Source of the DNA: a bacterium
Lineage (GTDB): Bacteria > Zixibacteria > MSB-5A5 > WJJR01
DNA length: 64,000 nt
Assembly: GCA_021813505.1 (NCBI GenBank)
Contig: JAKAKI010000072.1
Span: forward strand, 1-64,000
Direction of reading: 5' to 3'
The notes beneath the pieces are model-generated. The model worked only from the letters and a program-made list of their open reading frames with translations. It did not search any database and was not told the origin of the DNA. Below are positions 45,497 to 55,091 of this stretch, piece after piece (position 1 is the stretch's first letter; each line of letters begins with the position of its first letter). The position numbers and the translations under genes are program-made.

Positions 45497-46024
45497 TCAG
45501 AATCCCTGGATCTGCTCGAACGCTTTGAGGATTTCCATGACTTCCTGACGGCTCATCTTCGACTCCGCGTGCTCCCACATCCGGAGCACCGTCGTCTTCC
45601 GCTCCTGTTTGTTGATCATCGCCAGCCGACTGAAGACCTCGTCGCTATGACATCGCTGGCACTTCATCATCAGCAGCGCACCGTGGATCTTGTTCCGTTC
45701 CCCCACGCCGATATGGGCGTCGGGGAAGGCATTCATCCGGTCGATGAGTTGTTGGATGTTCGCGGTGCCGTGTTCTCCCAGGTAGCGCCGCTCCGAGTGG
45801 CAGGAGGCGCACTGCTCGGCCAGATAGTCGCCGGGACTGCGCACCGGCGCTGCCCGGCGCGACAGCTCCTCGATCTGGAGCAGCTTCCCCTGCACCGTCG
45901 CCACCTGCTGCCGTACCCCTACGGTCATTTGTGCCAGAAAGACGACGAGCACTGCGTTTAATATCACGATGAAGAGCGTGAAGGCTGACACTCTTGTATC
46001 GCGTTTTTCCGTGATTTCCGCCAT
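45497..46024 (-). CDS. Membrane-anchored diheme cytochrome c of the formate dehydrogenase operon
   Basis: The 175-residue protein has an N-terminal membrane anchor (STLFIVILNAVLVVFLAQM-like, residues about 12-33) and two haem sites, CASCH (about 73) and CQRCH (about 120). It is encoded directly after the NrfD-like subunit, so it probably exchanges electrons between the FdhAB-NrfD complex and a periplasmic acceptor or the bc-cbb3 chain. GAGGTG precedes ATG 46024. No close named family is recognised. Confidence 0.83.
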   Translation of the reverse strand: MAEITEKRDTRVSAFTLFIVILNAVLVVFLAQMTVGVRQQVATVQGKLLQIEELSRRAAPVRSPGDYLAEQCASCHSERRYLGEHGTANIQQLIDRMNAFPDAHIGVGERNKIHGALLMMKCQRCHSDEVFSRLAMINKQERKTTVLRMWEHAESKMSRQEVMEILKAFEQIQGF

Positions 46025-46044
46025 ATCCACCTCGATTTCGCGCG

Positions 46045-47322
46045 CTACCGGGCCAGCGCGGGCCGATCATCGAATACCGGGAAGTTGCGAACGATGAAGT
46101 CCATTACCAGTATCCCGCCTGATAAGACGCCGAGCGAAATGGCGATCTCCATCCACGACGGATGATAGGGCGCCCACTTCTCGACGACCACGGCGGTGAT
46201 CACCGTATTCAGGCGGTTGATGATTCCACCAGCCACCACGAATACCGATCCTCTCAACAGCCATTTCTCCGAAGTGCGCGTTTCGGTTGTCATGAAGAGC
46301 ACCAGCGGGATCATCACGCCCACGACCAGTTCCAGCCACATGCCGATGGCAGCCGAATTGAACATGAACAGATATTCAGCCGCTCCGGTCCGAAAAATGT
46401 CTCCGACCTTTATGAGCAGATACAGCCCCAGCAGAACGGGCAGCGCTCGCGCGAACCCGGCCAGCAGGTGCGTGTCCGGCTTGCGCTTGTGCACGCGGGC
46501 GCTGACGATATTCTCAAAGATCACCATCCCCACTCCAATCATGATCGCCGACAGCAGGAAGAAGACGGGGACCACCGGCGTGAACCAGAGCGGGTGCAAC
46601 TTGTGCGGAATGATCAGAAGCAGCGAACCCAGCGACGACTGGTGCAGCGTGCTGAATATTATTCCCGCCATCACCAGCAAGACCGGCATCTGCGCATCCC
46701 GACGCATCAGCCCGGTTCGCATCGCAACCTCCCACAGCAGCAGGATTGTGAACACCAGGAGTGTCCACACGTTCGAGCCGCTCATCGCCAGCGTAAACAA
46801 CGTGACCATCAGTATGATGGCCCATGGGACAAAATTGTGCCACATACCGAGGAGGTGCCTCCATCGGAACCGTTCAAACACCACCGGCAGGAACTCCAGC
46901 AGCAGAACGGTTGTGTACATGGTGACGCACCACGACACCTCGAACATCGGGGAGCTGTGATTCCAGTGGAACAGCACCTGCCAGATCATCCAGGGCCGTC
47001 CCAGATCGATCGCAAGCCCGATGATGAACAGCAGATAGCCGAGGAACGCGGTAAGGATCGCGGGCCGGGCCAGCGCGTGGTACTTGTGCGCCCCGAACAG
47101 GTGCACCATCCCGGCGACAATGAACCCGCCCGCCGCCAGCGCGATCCCGGCGAGAATATCCAGGCCGATCCAGAATCCCCACGGGTAACCGTCATTGAGG
47201 TTCGACACGCGTCCAATGCCTCCCGCAAAGCGGATGACGACAAGCACGAACCCCAATGCTGCCAGAAGATAGAGGACAGCGTTGTACCGGGTGATTTGCG
47301 GCTTGATCCAAGCGCCTGTCAT
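46045..47322 (-). CDS. NrfD/HybB-type membrane subunit
   Basis: The 425-residue protein has about ten membrane helices and belongs to the NrfD/PsrC/HybB family of quinone-interacting membrane subunits (NDGYPWGFWIGLDILAGIAL, LDLGRPWMIWQVL-type RPW motif). It carries no haem. It should anchor FdhAB and pass electrons to quinone, replacing the cytochrome b561-type FdnI. ATG 47322 overlaps the fdhB stop by ATGA. Confidence 0.9.
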   Translation of the reverse strand: MTGAWIKPQITRYNAVLYLLAALGFVLVVIRFAGGIGRVSNLNDGYPWGFWIGLDILAGIALAAGGFIVAGMVHLFGAHKYHALARPAILTAFLGYLLFIIGLAIDLGRPWMIWQVLFHWNHSSPMFEVSWCVTMYTTVLLLEFLPVVFERFRWRHLLGMWHNFVPWAIILMVTLFTLAMSGSNVWTLLVFTILLLWEVAMRTGLMRRDAQMPVLLVMAGIIFSTLHQSSLGSLLLIIPHKLHPLWFTPVVPVFFLLSAIMIGVGMVIFENIVSARVHKRKPDTHLLAGFARALPVLLGLYLLIKVGDIFRTGAAEYLFMFNSAAIGMWLELVVGVMIPLVLFMTTETRTSEKWLLRGSVFVVAGGIINRLNTVITAVVVEKWAPYHPSWMEIAISLGVLSGGILVMDFIVRNFPVFDDRPALAR

Positions 47323-48122
47323 TGCATCTCCTTTACCTGCTTGACCCATTTCTCCACCATCCGCTTGTCACGACGGCTCACGATCCATGCCACGGCACCA
47401 AGCGCAAGACTCAATCCGGCGACGATGTACGGGATCGGTTTCATCGCCGGCTCGGTCCAACGCCGCAGCGACTTTTCGGGAAGATCCGACCGGTACCCGA
47501 GCAATTCGAACGGCACTGTCGACAAATGCAGCACACAGGTTCCTCCGACTTCGCGCTCGCCGAACACATGATGCACGTACTTGCGCGGATTTTCCTCGAT
47601 CCGCCTGTGCGCTTCCGCAACCAGTATCTCGCGATCTCCAAACACCAGTGCATCGGTCGGGCATGACTTCACACACGACGGTTCCTGGCCCGAGAGCACG
47701 CGGTCGGCACACATCGTGCACTTGGAGACATATGGATTGGCGCTGAACCAGTCGAATCGTATGACCTGGAAGGGGCAGGCCAGCATACAATACCGGCAAC
47801 CCAGACACCGGCTGGTGTGGTACACCACCGGTCCCTCCGCGAGCTTCTCCATCGCCGAGGTCGGGCAGCTGGCCGCACACGCCGGTTCCTGGCAGTGCAT
47901 GCATTGGAGCTTGCCGTACACCCAGTCGTAGTGGTCGCCAACCTGAGCCTCATTGTATGTGAGCAGAGTCCACGTCTTGGACGACAGGTCGCGAGGGTTC
48001 TGGTAGCCCGCTCCGCCGAAGAACTGGGTTTCTTCCGCCGGCAGCCCGTTCCATTGCTTGCATGCCACCTGGCAGCCGCGACAGCCAACACAACGCGTCG
48101 TGTCAATTAGCATCGCCTTCAT
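47319..48122 (-). CDS. fdhB: Formate dehydrogenase iron-sulfur (beta) subunit
   Basis: The 267-residue protein has four [4Fe-4S] clusters: CVGCRGCQVACKQW, CMHCQEPACAASCP, CLGCRYCMLACPF, and CTMCADR...CVKSCP. A single C-terminal membrane helix (YIVAGLSLALGAVAWIVS) is as in FdnH. It passes electrons from FdhA to the membrane subunit. It is coupled to fdhA (ATGA) and to nrfD (ATGA). Confidence 0.94.
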   Translation of the reverse strand: MKAMLIDTTRCVGCRGCQVACKQWNGLPAEETQFFGGAGYQNPRDLSSKTWTLLTYNEAQVGDHYDWVYGKLQCMHCQEPACAASCPTSAMEKLAEGPVVYHTSRCLGCRYCMLACPFQVIRFDWFSANPYVSKCTMCADRVLSGQEPSCVKSCPTDALVFGDREILVAEAHRRIEENPRKYVHHVFGEREVGGTCVLHLSTVPFELLGYRSDLPEKSLRRWTEPAMKPIPYIVAGLSLALGAVAWIVSRRDKRMVEKWVKQVKEMQ

Positions 48123-51100
48123 GCCGGGACCACCTTTCGCTCGACGTTGCATAGGAACGCCTTGTATTCGGGGATCATCGTGTTGGCATCGCCGATGTGC
48201 GACGTCAGCAGATTCGCACTGTCACCGGTGGCCAATCCGGCGTAACCGAAATGCCAGACGATTCCAATCTGGTGCACAACGTGTTCACCGCAGTGGAACC
48301 GTTGGAAGCGGCTGGTCACCAGCGCATACGCCTCCATCTGGCCGCGAGCCGATTTCACGATCACGCGATCGCCGCTCTTGATTCCCCTGATCTTGGCGAG
48401 TGCCGGACCGATCTCGACGAAAACGTCCGGCATCAGTTCGCACAACCAGGGAACGTTGCGGGTCATGGCCCCGGCCTGCCAGTGTTCGCTCACCCGATAA
48501 GTGGTACCGACAATTGGGAATTGCGAAACGTCACCGATCGGGTTCATGTCCGGCTTGTCGACATGCCACAGTTTGATCGCGGGATTGACCTGCTGACCGG
48601 ACATGACATTGCGCAACGGACTCTCCAATGGCTCGTAATGCTCGGGGAAGGGTCCGTCCGCGAGGGCCGATGCGAACAAAGCCGCATACCCGTCCGGCCG
48701 CATGATGAAGGGGTGTTTCTCTTCCGGCGGCCAGGGACCATCCGGGACATCCCCCTCCCACTTTTTGGTTTCCGCATTCCACCGAATCACCCAGCGCTTC
48801 GGATCCCAAGGCCTGCCTCTGGGGTCACAGGAGGCACGATTGTAGATGATGCGGCGGTTGACCGGCCAGCACCATGCCCAGTTCGGGAAGAGACCGATCT
48901 TGTTCGGCGCATCGGTTCTGTCCCGCCGTGCCATCTTGTTGTCCTTCTTATCCGGTCCGGTGTAGGATCCGCAGTAGATCCAGCACCCACACGCCGTCGA
49001 GCCGTCATCCTGAAGAAAAGCGAACGAGGGGACCTGGTCGCCCTTCTTGAACGACTTCTCATTGACCACCTTGTCGGCGAGGAAATATCCGTTGACCTCG
49101 CGCGCCACCAGGTGAACATCCGGTTCTTTGTGCGCGTCGATCTCCCGTCCGCTGCCGTAATCCCAATTGAGTTTGACAATCGGATCCGGGAATGTGCCGC
49201 CGGCCGCGTAGGCCTCCTTCAGTGACTTGGCCAGCGCGTCGAGGATCCATAAATCCGAGCGTGAGTCGCCAATTGGCTTGACGGCTCCGTAACGCCACTG
49301 CACCCAGCGGCCGCTGCTGCTGACACTCCCTTCCTTCTCCACCGACGAACACGCGGGCAGAAGGAACACCTCGGTCTTAATGTCGGCCGGGTTGACGCCC
49401 GGCCGCTTCCAGAATACCGAAGTGTCCGTCTCAAACAAGTCGGCCGCAACCATCCACTCGAGCTTATCGAGAGCGGCCCGCTCCTTGTTGGAGTTCGGGC
49501 CGCCGACAGCAGGGTTTTGCCCGAACAGGAACAGCCCTTTGATCTTTCCCTCGTACATCGCTTCGAAAAGCGAAATGTGCGAACAGTTGCCGGCGGCCTT
49601 TGGCAGATAGTCAAAGCCGAATCCATTCTCCGGTGTGCCGTGCTCCCCCCACCACGCCTTCGTCAGCGAGGTGATATACTTGGGATAGTTCCCCCACCAG
49701 TTGGCTGAGTTCGGATCCCTCGTCTTTGGAACCAGCCGCTCGAGGTAGTCCGCGAGTTTCTGATCGGGGACCGTCGGAGAACCGAGATAACCCGTCAGGA
49801 TATGGAACAGCAGGCCCATGTCGGTTGATCCCTGGACATTCGACTCACCCCGCAGGGCATTGATCCCGCCCCCAGCGAGGCCGACATTGCCCAGCAGGGT
49901 CTGCAGGACGCTGTATGCCCGGATGTTTTGCGTGCCGTGAGTGTGCTGGGTGGTCCCCATCGCGTACAGCCAGGTCGCCACACGATCCGGCGCCCACGTC
50001 GATGTATAGTGCCGGCAAATCTTCTCGTAATCGTCCTTCGGCGACCCGGTGATCCGGCAGACGGTGTCCGGATCATACCGCGCGAAGAACGTCTTCATGA
50101 GTTGATAGACGCACCGCGGGTCCTGCAGAGTCTCGTCGCGCCTCGGCAGCCCGTCACCATCGAGTTCATAGGCCCATGTCGTCTTGTCATATGCCCGCTT
50201 CGCGGGATCGTACCCGCTGAAGAGGCCATTGGTATAGGTGAAGTCCTCCCGGATGATACACGGCGCATTCGTGTACTTCACCACATACTCGCGATGGATG
50301 AAGTCGTTCTGCAGCGCGTAGTTGATCATCCCGTTGACAAAGGCGATGTCGGTGCCGCTGCGGATCTTGCAGTACACGTCGGCGAACGTGGATGTGCGCG
50401 TGAATCGAGGATCGACATTGAGAATGAGGGCGCCACGTTCCTTTGTGCGTGTGATCCACTTGGTGGCGATGGGATGATTTTCGGCCGTATTGGAACCCAT
50501 GATCATCACGACGTCGGCATTGACCATGTCGATGAAGTGATTGGTCATGGCTCCACGACCAAACGAGGCCGCCAGACCGGCGACCGTGGAGCTGTGTCAT
50601 ATTCGGGCCTGGTGCTCGAGATAGACAATGCCGAGTGCTCGCGCCAGCTTGGACCACAGATAGCACTCCTCATTGTCCAAGGCGGCGCCGCCGAGGCCGG
50701 CGATGCCTTCGGTTCGATTAACCGTCTTATCGCCATCCCTGGCTTTAAAGGTCGCATCGCGAGTCGCCTTGACACGATTGGCGATTTCAGGCAGTGCCCA
50801 TTCCCATGGCTTCTCCTGCCACTGATCGCTGCCGGGGGCGCGGTAGCGGACTTTTTGCAGCCTGCGATCATTGACCGCAATCTGGAACAGTGCCATCCCT
50901 TTTGAGCACAGGGACCCTTCGTTGACCGGGTGATCGGGGTCCCCTTCAATGTTGACCACCTTGCCGTCACGCACTGAGACAATCAGCCCGCAACCTACGC
51001 CGCAATAGGGACAGATTGTGGACGTCTCCGTGGTGCCATCAGTCTTCAGGGCTAGACGCGGGGATGCCGCCGATTCTGTAGTCAGTGCCAGCGATGCCAG

Positions 51101-51163
51101 CAGCGCACCACCCGTCGTCGCGCCAGAAAGCGTCATGAATTCTCTGCGGGACAGGTTACTCAT
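48119..51163 (-). CDS. fdhA: Formate dehydrogenase catalytic subunit, selenocysteine-containing
   Basis: The 1014-residue periplasmic enzyme has a Tat signal with SRREFM (residues 5-10), a [4Fe-4S] cluster in CPYCGVGCG (Cys51, 54, 58) and Cys86, and the bis-MGD-binding body. The frame is interrupted by a single in-frame TGA at 50597-50599 (codon 189) in the context QARI-TGA-HSSTVAGLAAS. FdnG/FdhF families have Sec-His-x-x-(S/T)-V-A at that place, and a SECIS-like hairpin follows, so TGA is read as selenocysteine, not as a stop. It oxidises formate to CO2, using Mo or W. It is the third gene of the operon fdhD-fdhE-fdhA-fdhB-nrfD-cyt c. Confidence 0.94.
50557..50599 (-). promoter_or_regulatory. 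Bacterial SECIS element with UGA-Sec codon
   Basis: Starting at TGA (50597-50599), a stem-loop with apical GCC-GGTCT-GGC (50571-50581) lies 15 nt downstream of the codon. The GGTCT loop and spacing resemble the E. coli fdhF SECIS bound by SelB. The selA/selB/selC genes are not in this window. Confidence 0.82.
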
Positions 51164-51252
51164 CGATTACTTCCTCCCTCAAGGTCCGTACACATGTTTG
51201 TTGCCCCTGCTAACCGGCGTTGGTCATCTGTGATCTGAGAAGCCGCCTCGGT

Positions 51253-52107
51253 CTAGTTCTGTTCTCCATCAATCCAGTGGGGGCTGAAGCCGCGTTTGGA
51301 GATCGCGGCATCGAGACCGCTGCTTGTCAACTCCAACTCCAGGAGTCCAAGCGGGGTCTCGGCGGGCAGCTGATTCATGTCACACGTCTTGATATATCCT
51401 TTGCAGCAGTCACAGACGTCGATGCGCAACGCACTGGGAGGATCAGTCTCGAAGTAGCGAAGCGAGGCGACGTCCTGGTTCCCACAAAAGACACATCCGA
51501 GACGGTCGACATTCCAACGGGTGTCACACCACTGGCACCACAGGAGGCGTTCGTGGGTATCGCCCACCAGGATGGCCATTGCCGGTGGGTATCCGCGGAT
51601 TGGGCACCTGCGGTGCCGCCAATCAACTATCGACAGATCTTCAAGGAGCGCCTTGGCCGCAGTGCGCAGGAACGGGCGCACGACTAACATCTCGACGAGC
51701 GCGAACACCTCCCCCGACTCGTCCGCATCTCCCCGCCCCTCCGTCCGTGGGGCGCGACCCTCCAGCGCCCGGTGCACGAGAGCGGATGCGTCTGAAAAGG
51801 CAGGTCGTGTGTCGAGCAGCGATCCATACTTGGGGCAGTACGAGAGCGCCTGCTCCCATGCCTCGTGAACGACCGCCAATACAAGCTCTGGGGCTTCCGG
51901 TTTGATCGGCCAGTCTTCGACGCTGTACAGCGGATGTCCTTCTGATAGAATCTCCTGTCGCACCGTTGCCGGGGCGGCATGGCGGCCGGGAGCGAAGAGG
52001 TCATGAAGATCAAACTGTCCTGCCAGGATGGCATCGGCCCTGGCCAGAATCTTCCCGGCACACATCAAGGCGTGCGGTCGGGTCGGATCAGGAGCGTCAT
52101 TCATCAT
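51253..52107 (-). CDS. fdhE: Formate dehydrogenase accessory protein FdhE
   Basis: The 284-residue rubredoxin-like protein is needed for activity or quality control of exported formate dehydrogenase. Three of the four Cys-pair motifs are present: LWCQWCDTRW, GCVFCGNQ and CDCCKGYIKTCD. The first, normally CPxCG before the conserved Pro, reads CPIRGYPP and lacks the second Cys. It overlaps fdhD by 11 bp and is 89 bp upstream of fdhA. Confidence 0.9.
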   Translation of the reverse strand: MMNDAPDPTRPHALMCAGKILARADAILAGQFDLHDLFAPGRHAAPATVRQEILSEGHPLYSVEDWPIKPEAPELVLAVVHEAWEQALSYCPKYGSLLDTRPAFSDASALVHRALEGRAPRTEGRGDADESGEVFALVEMLVVRPFLRTAAKALLEDLSIVDWRHRRCPIRGYPPAMAILVGDTHERLLWCQWCDTRWNVDRLGCVFCGNQDVASLRYFETDPPSALRIDVCDCCKGYIKTCDMNQLPAETPLGLLELELTSSGLDAAISKRGFSPHWIDGEQN

Positions 52108-53032
52108 GGCCGCCAGTGATTGAGCCTGTCATACTCCTGGTTTCAGTGATGCGCCACGGATGCGAGTACAGATTGACCCTGTGGGCTCGAACGAATCCAG
52201 CAAGGGTGACTCCGAGCCTGTCGGCGATCCGGATCGCTGTGTCGGTCGCCGCGGCGCGCGTGGCAACGAGGGGAATACCGATGCGGGCCGCCTTGAGCAT
52301 CATCTCTGAGGAAATGCGTCCGGAGACCAGCAGAGCACAGCGCTCGATGGGCGAGTGTTGCGCCATTGCCGCACCGATGACTTTGTCGATGGCGTTGTGC
52401 CGTCCGATGTCCTCGCGAAAGATCTTTATCGATGACGCATCGGCCAGCGCAGCGACATGGATGCATCCGGTCTGGTGATGGTGCTCGGAGATTTGGAGAA
52501 AACGGGACATGAGGGCCGTCAGATCATCGAACCCGATGTCGAAGCGCGCCCTGACCGAGGCAATGCCGGTTTCTTCCAGCCGCCTGGTCAGCGTTAGCCC
52601 GCGTGCGCATCCGGAACTGATCGTGCGCTGGCGGTTGAAGGATTCCCAATCGAAGGTCACACTGTCGCGCAGGCGGATGAATACCTGACCACGGGCAGTA
52701 TCCGGGACCATATTCAGGATGTCGGCCGTGGTGTGAACCAGTCCCTCCGAGAAGAGATACCCCAGCGCCAGCTCCTCGACTTCTCCGGGTGAGCAAAGGA
52801 TCGTTAGCAACTCACGGTCGTTGATGAACAGTGTCAGGGGCTGTTCGGTGGCGACGGAATCCGTACTGACGGCAATCATCCCCTTACGCAGGGCGACAAT
52901 TGGGCGGACGACAGCGACTGCCGCCGAACGGCGGGGAGACACGGGCGCCGTTGTTGCGAGAGGGGATGTCGCGGACGCCCCGTCGATTCTCCCCACTGGC
53001 ATCTCACGCATGACTCCGCCGACGTTGTGCAT
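52097..53032 (-). CDS. fdhD: Sulfurtransferase FdhD for formate dehydrogenase
   Basis: The roughly 311-residue protein transfers sulfur to the bis-MGD cofactor before insertion into FdhA. Family hallmarks: CSPGEVEELALGYLFSEG, TISSGCARG with the catalytic loop Cys, EDIGRHNAIDKVIGAA and LVSGRISSEMMLKAA. Only one Cys is present in the loop, against two in E. coli. ATG 53032 with GGAGAG upstream is chosen; TTG 53065 would add 11 residues. It is the first gene of the fdh operon. Confidence 0.92.
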   Translation of the reverse strand: MHNVGGVMREMPVGRIDGASATSPLATTAPVSPRRSAAVAVVRPIVALRKGMIAVSTDSVATEQPLTLFINDRELLTILCSPGEVEELALGYLFSEGLVHTTADILNMVPDTARGQVFIRLRDSVTFDWESFNRQRTISSGCARGLTLTRRLEETGIASVRARFDIGFDDLTALMSRFLQISEHHHQTGCIHVAALADASSIKIFREDIGRHNAIDKVIGAAMAQHSPIERCALLVSGRISSEMMLKAARIGIPLVATRAAATDTAIRIADRLGVTLAGFVRAHRVNLYSHPWRITETRSMTGSITGGHDE

Positions 53033-53153
53033 CCCTGGCTCTCCGATTGAATTGACACCCGTCAAGATCTGATGCCACTCCTGTGTTACTCCAGCACCCG
53101 GCGAGTGGCCGTTCCCTCAATCGCCGGCACAAATGTCGGTCGAGACCCTCAGG

Positions 53154-53792
53154 TCAGGACAACGCGAACGCAATACCTGCTGCCCAACACGCCATAACAG
53201 CGACGCCCGAAATTCCAATCCACAGAGGTCGAGCGAGGATCATCTCCTGAGGGGCGCTCAATGCGGATCGCCCGGGAAGGCGGTGTGCAGCCTCCAATGC
53301 GATGACGCTCAGAAGCGCCCCGATCACCCCATTGCCCCGCAGGTAGTCAGCGATGCCCCCGATTCCCCGCTCCGCCCAATGTGGTTCGGGAATCACGTAC
53401 GTATTGACGAACCCGAATACCGTGAAGCTGGCCGCCGTAATCCCAATCGCCGCGAGCGCCCGGACACGGGCACTCTGCTCGATCCTCGCGTGCAACCAGT
53501 AATAGGCCAGATCGAATATCAGTGCGTGGGTCAGCACTGCGAGCAACTGGCAGGAATAGAATCCGTTCGATGCCAGCTTGTACAGGCAGGCGACGACACC
53601 CACCGCCACTGCCGATCCCAGGTGCGGGATGACCCGTTTGCCAATCAGGAGTATCCCCATGCCGAGCGCCGAGAGAATCGCCGCTTTGTACGGCAGGCCG
53701 TTGACTCGCATGAAGTCGCCGCCGAAGAGCTCGACCGTCCCCCAGATCGTCCCGAAGACAGCAATCCAATACAGTTTTCCCGTGAGTTTCAC
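53154..53792 (-). CDS. Polytopic membrane protein of unknown function
   Basis: The 212-residue, Leu/Ala/Gly-rich protein has about six membrane helices. It starts MKLTGKLYWIAVFGTIWGTV and carries a GTIWGTVELFGG motif in helix 1. The size, helix number and small-residue-rich first helix resemble ECF-transporter S components, but no substrate motif is recognised. GTG 53792 has GGAGG 4 nt upstream. It lies 120 bp before fdhD on the same strand, so it may be cotranscribed with the fdh genes, and it faces the lipoprotein/TonB cluster. Confidence 0.6.
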   Translation of the reverse strand: MKLTGKLYWIAVFGTIWGTVELFGGDFMRVNGLPYKAAILSALGMGILLIGKRVIPHLGSAVAVGVVACLYKLASNGFYSCQLLAVLTHALIFDLAYYWLHARIEQSARVRALAAIGITAASFTVFGFVNTYVIPEPHWAERGIGGIADYLRGNGVIGALLSVIALEAAHRLPGRSALSAPQEMILARPLWIGISGVAVMACWAAGIAFALS

Positions 53793-54308
53793 TGCACCTC
53801 CGCGAAGAAAGACTCGTCAGCGACAAGCTTGCGTTGTCTACTATTCTCTCCTCAAGGCACGGGTTCCCACATCGCGCCGCCGCACCAGAGATAGAGTATC
53901 ACTTCACAAGCCAATTGTATTTACATAAGATATTTCTGTCAAGCGCATAAAACAGGCCGGTCACCCAGGGTGCTCTGATTCTTGGCAAAAGTGCCGAATG
54001 TGCCTGTATCGTATTGGATGATAACATGTTATAGGCACTAGCTGGCACCACCCCGCGATTTAAGGTGGTTCGTGCGTTTGCATCACGGTCGCGCGGTATC
54101 AAGATTCGTGAAAAAAAGCACGAACTATATCATATTAGTCCTCATTGTCACAATCGCATCCGATAATCCACGACGGTATTGCGCTCTCGCGATGACTTGC
54201 TCTTATTATAGGAGAGAGCGGCTGCTACGGAGACGTACCCCCGTGGCAGGACCAGCTTGAATCAACCGACATCAGGTTTGTCTTTGCAACCAGCGAGGAG
54301 GCTGTGTC
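53793..54308. other. Divergent AT-rich intergenic region with a palindromic operator candidate
   Basis: This is the most AT-rich stretch of this part of the window. It holds the perfect 12-bp palindrome ATAACATGTTAT (54021-54032), nested within TGCCT (54001-54005 area) and AGGCA (54033-54037), and an inverted repeat ACCACC-N11-GGTGGT (54047-54069). Promoters for both divergent units must lie here. No riboswitch could be identified. Confidence 0.5.
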
Positions 54309-55091
54309 ATGCGGGTCTTGCTCATTGCTGTCTTCGGGTGCTTTACTCTTATCACCAGCTGTTCGGACAGAGGGGTCAATGATACCCGGCCTGAACCGGG
54401 CATCACCCTTCAAGTTGTGCTTGGAGAGCGGGTGGACACGATCGCTGTCGATGAACTGGCATGCGACACCATCGACGGTCAATCCGCTGTGCGTCTCTCG
54501 GCATTTGTACGCAGCGAGTTTATTCAGCCCTACATCGACAAGGACTCTGCCGCGCACGATACGCGCTGTCTTTACACCTACCGGCTGATCGGCGAGGACG
54601 GCTTCAACCCGCATGACGATCGCGGCTACGAGGACAATCTCTGGGCACACCTGGACGTCGGGTATTACCTGGTCGACGATGACCGCTGTGTCTTTCCAGA
54701 TGAGAACATCGACCTGCCCGGCGCGTTCAACATCAAGTCACCCCGCATTATCAGGGTACTCCGCAAAATCGACATAGTGACCGACAAGGCCACTGTCATC
54801 AGGGCGATTGAAGAACTGCCTGTAGTGCAGATACAGAATCTGGAGGGGCAAGCGGAGAGCGCCGTCGCATTGTGGCAGTGCATTACTGCCCCCCACGTAT
54901 CGGACCCCGCCGCCCGCCGGTATCGGCTGCGCACGGTCGATGGTTATTCCCCTCCGTCATTGACCTGGGACCAACTCCAGACCGGATACTGGCTTCTGAA
55001 CACCCAACGGACAATCTTCACGGCACCGGAGTTGAACCAGGGGAAGTACAAAGTGTTTGCGCTGGAGGCGATTGATGTCACGACGCCGTGA
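54309..55091 (+). CDS. Lipoprotein with two related domains, partner of a TonB receptor
   Basis: The 260-residue protein has a lipobox FTLITSC (Cys18). It contains two diverged copies of about 115 residues. Copy 1 (about 25-145) has YTYRLIGEDGFNP, then LDVGYYLVDDDRCVF, then LRKIDIV; copy 2 (about 150-258) has RYRLRTVDGYSPP, then LQTGYWLLNTQRTIF, then LEAIDV. The DGYS...L..GYxL pattern loosely recalls sulfite-oxidase-like molybdopterin-binding domains; this is weak. The gene overlaps the receptor gene by 17 bp, so it probably works with it at the outer membrane. GAGGAGG precedes ATG 54309. Confidence 0.65.
   Translation: MRVLLIAVFGCFTLITSCSDRGVNDTRPEPGITLQVVLGERVDTIAVDELACDTIDGQSAVRLSAFVRSEFIQPYIDKDSAAHDTRCLYTYRLIGEDGFNPHDDRGYEDNLWAHLDVGYYLVDDDRCVFPDENIDLPGAFNIKSPRIIRVLRKIDIVTDKATVIRAIEELPVVQIQNLEGQAESAVALWQCITAPHVSDPAARRYRLRTVDGYSPPSLTWDQLQTGYWLLNTQRTIFTAPELNQGKYKVFALEAIDVTTP

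Noticed and set aside
48119-51163. Two separate formate dehydrogenase alpha genes or a nonsense mutation
   Set aside because: Both parts are in the same frame, the TGA sits at the known selenocysteine position and a SECIS-like hairpin follows; one selenoprotein gene is the better reading.
54047-54069. ACCACC-N11-GGTGGT hairpin as a terminator or riboswitch
   Set aside because: No T-tract follows on either strand and none of the conserved cores of known riboswitch classes was recognised.
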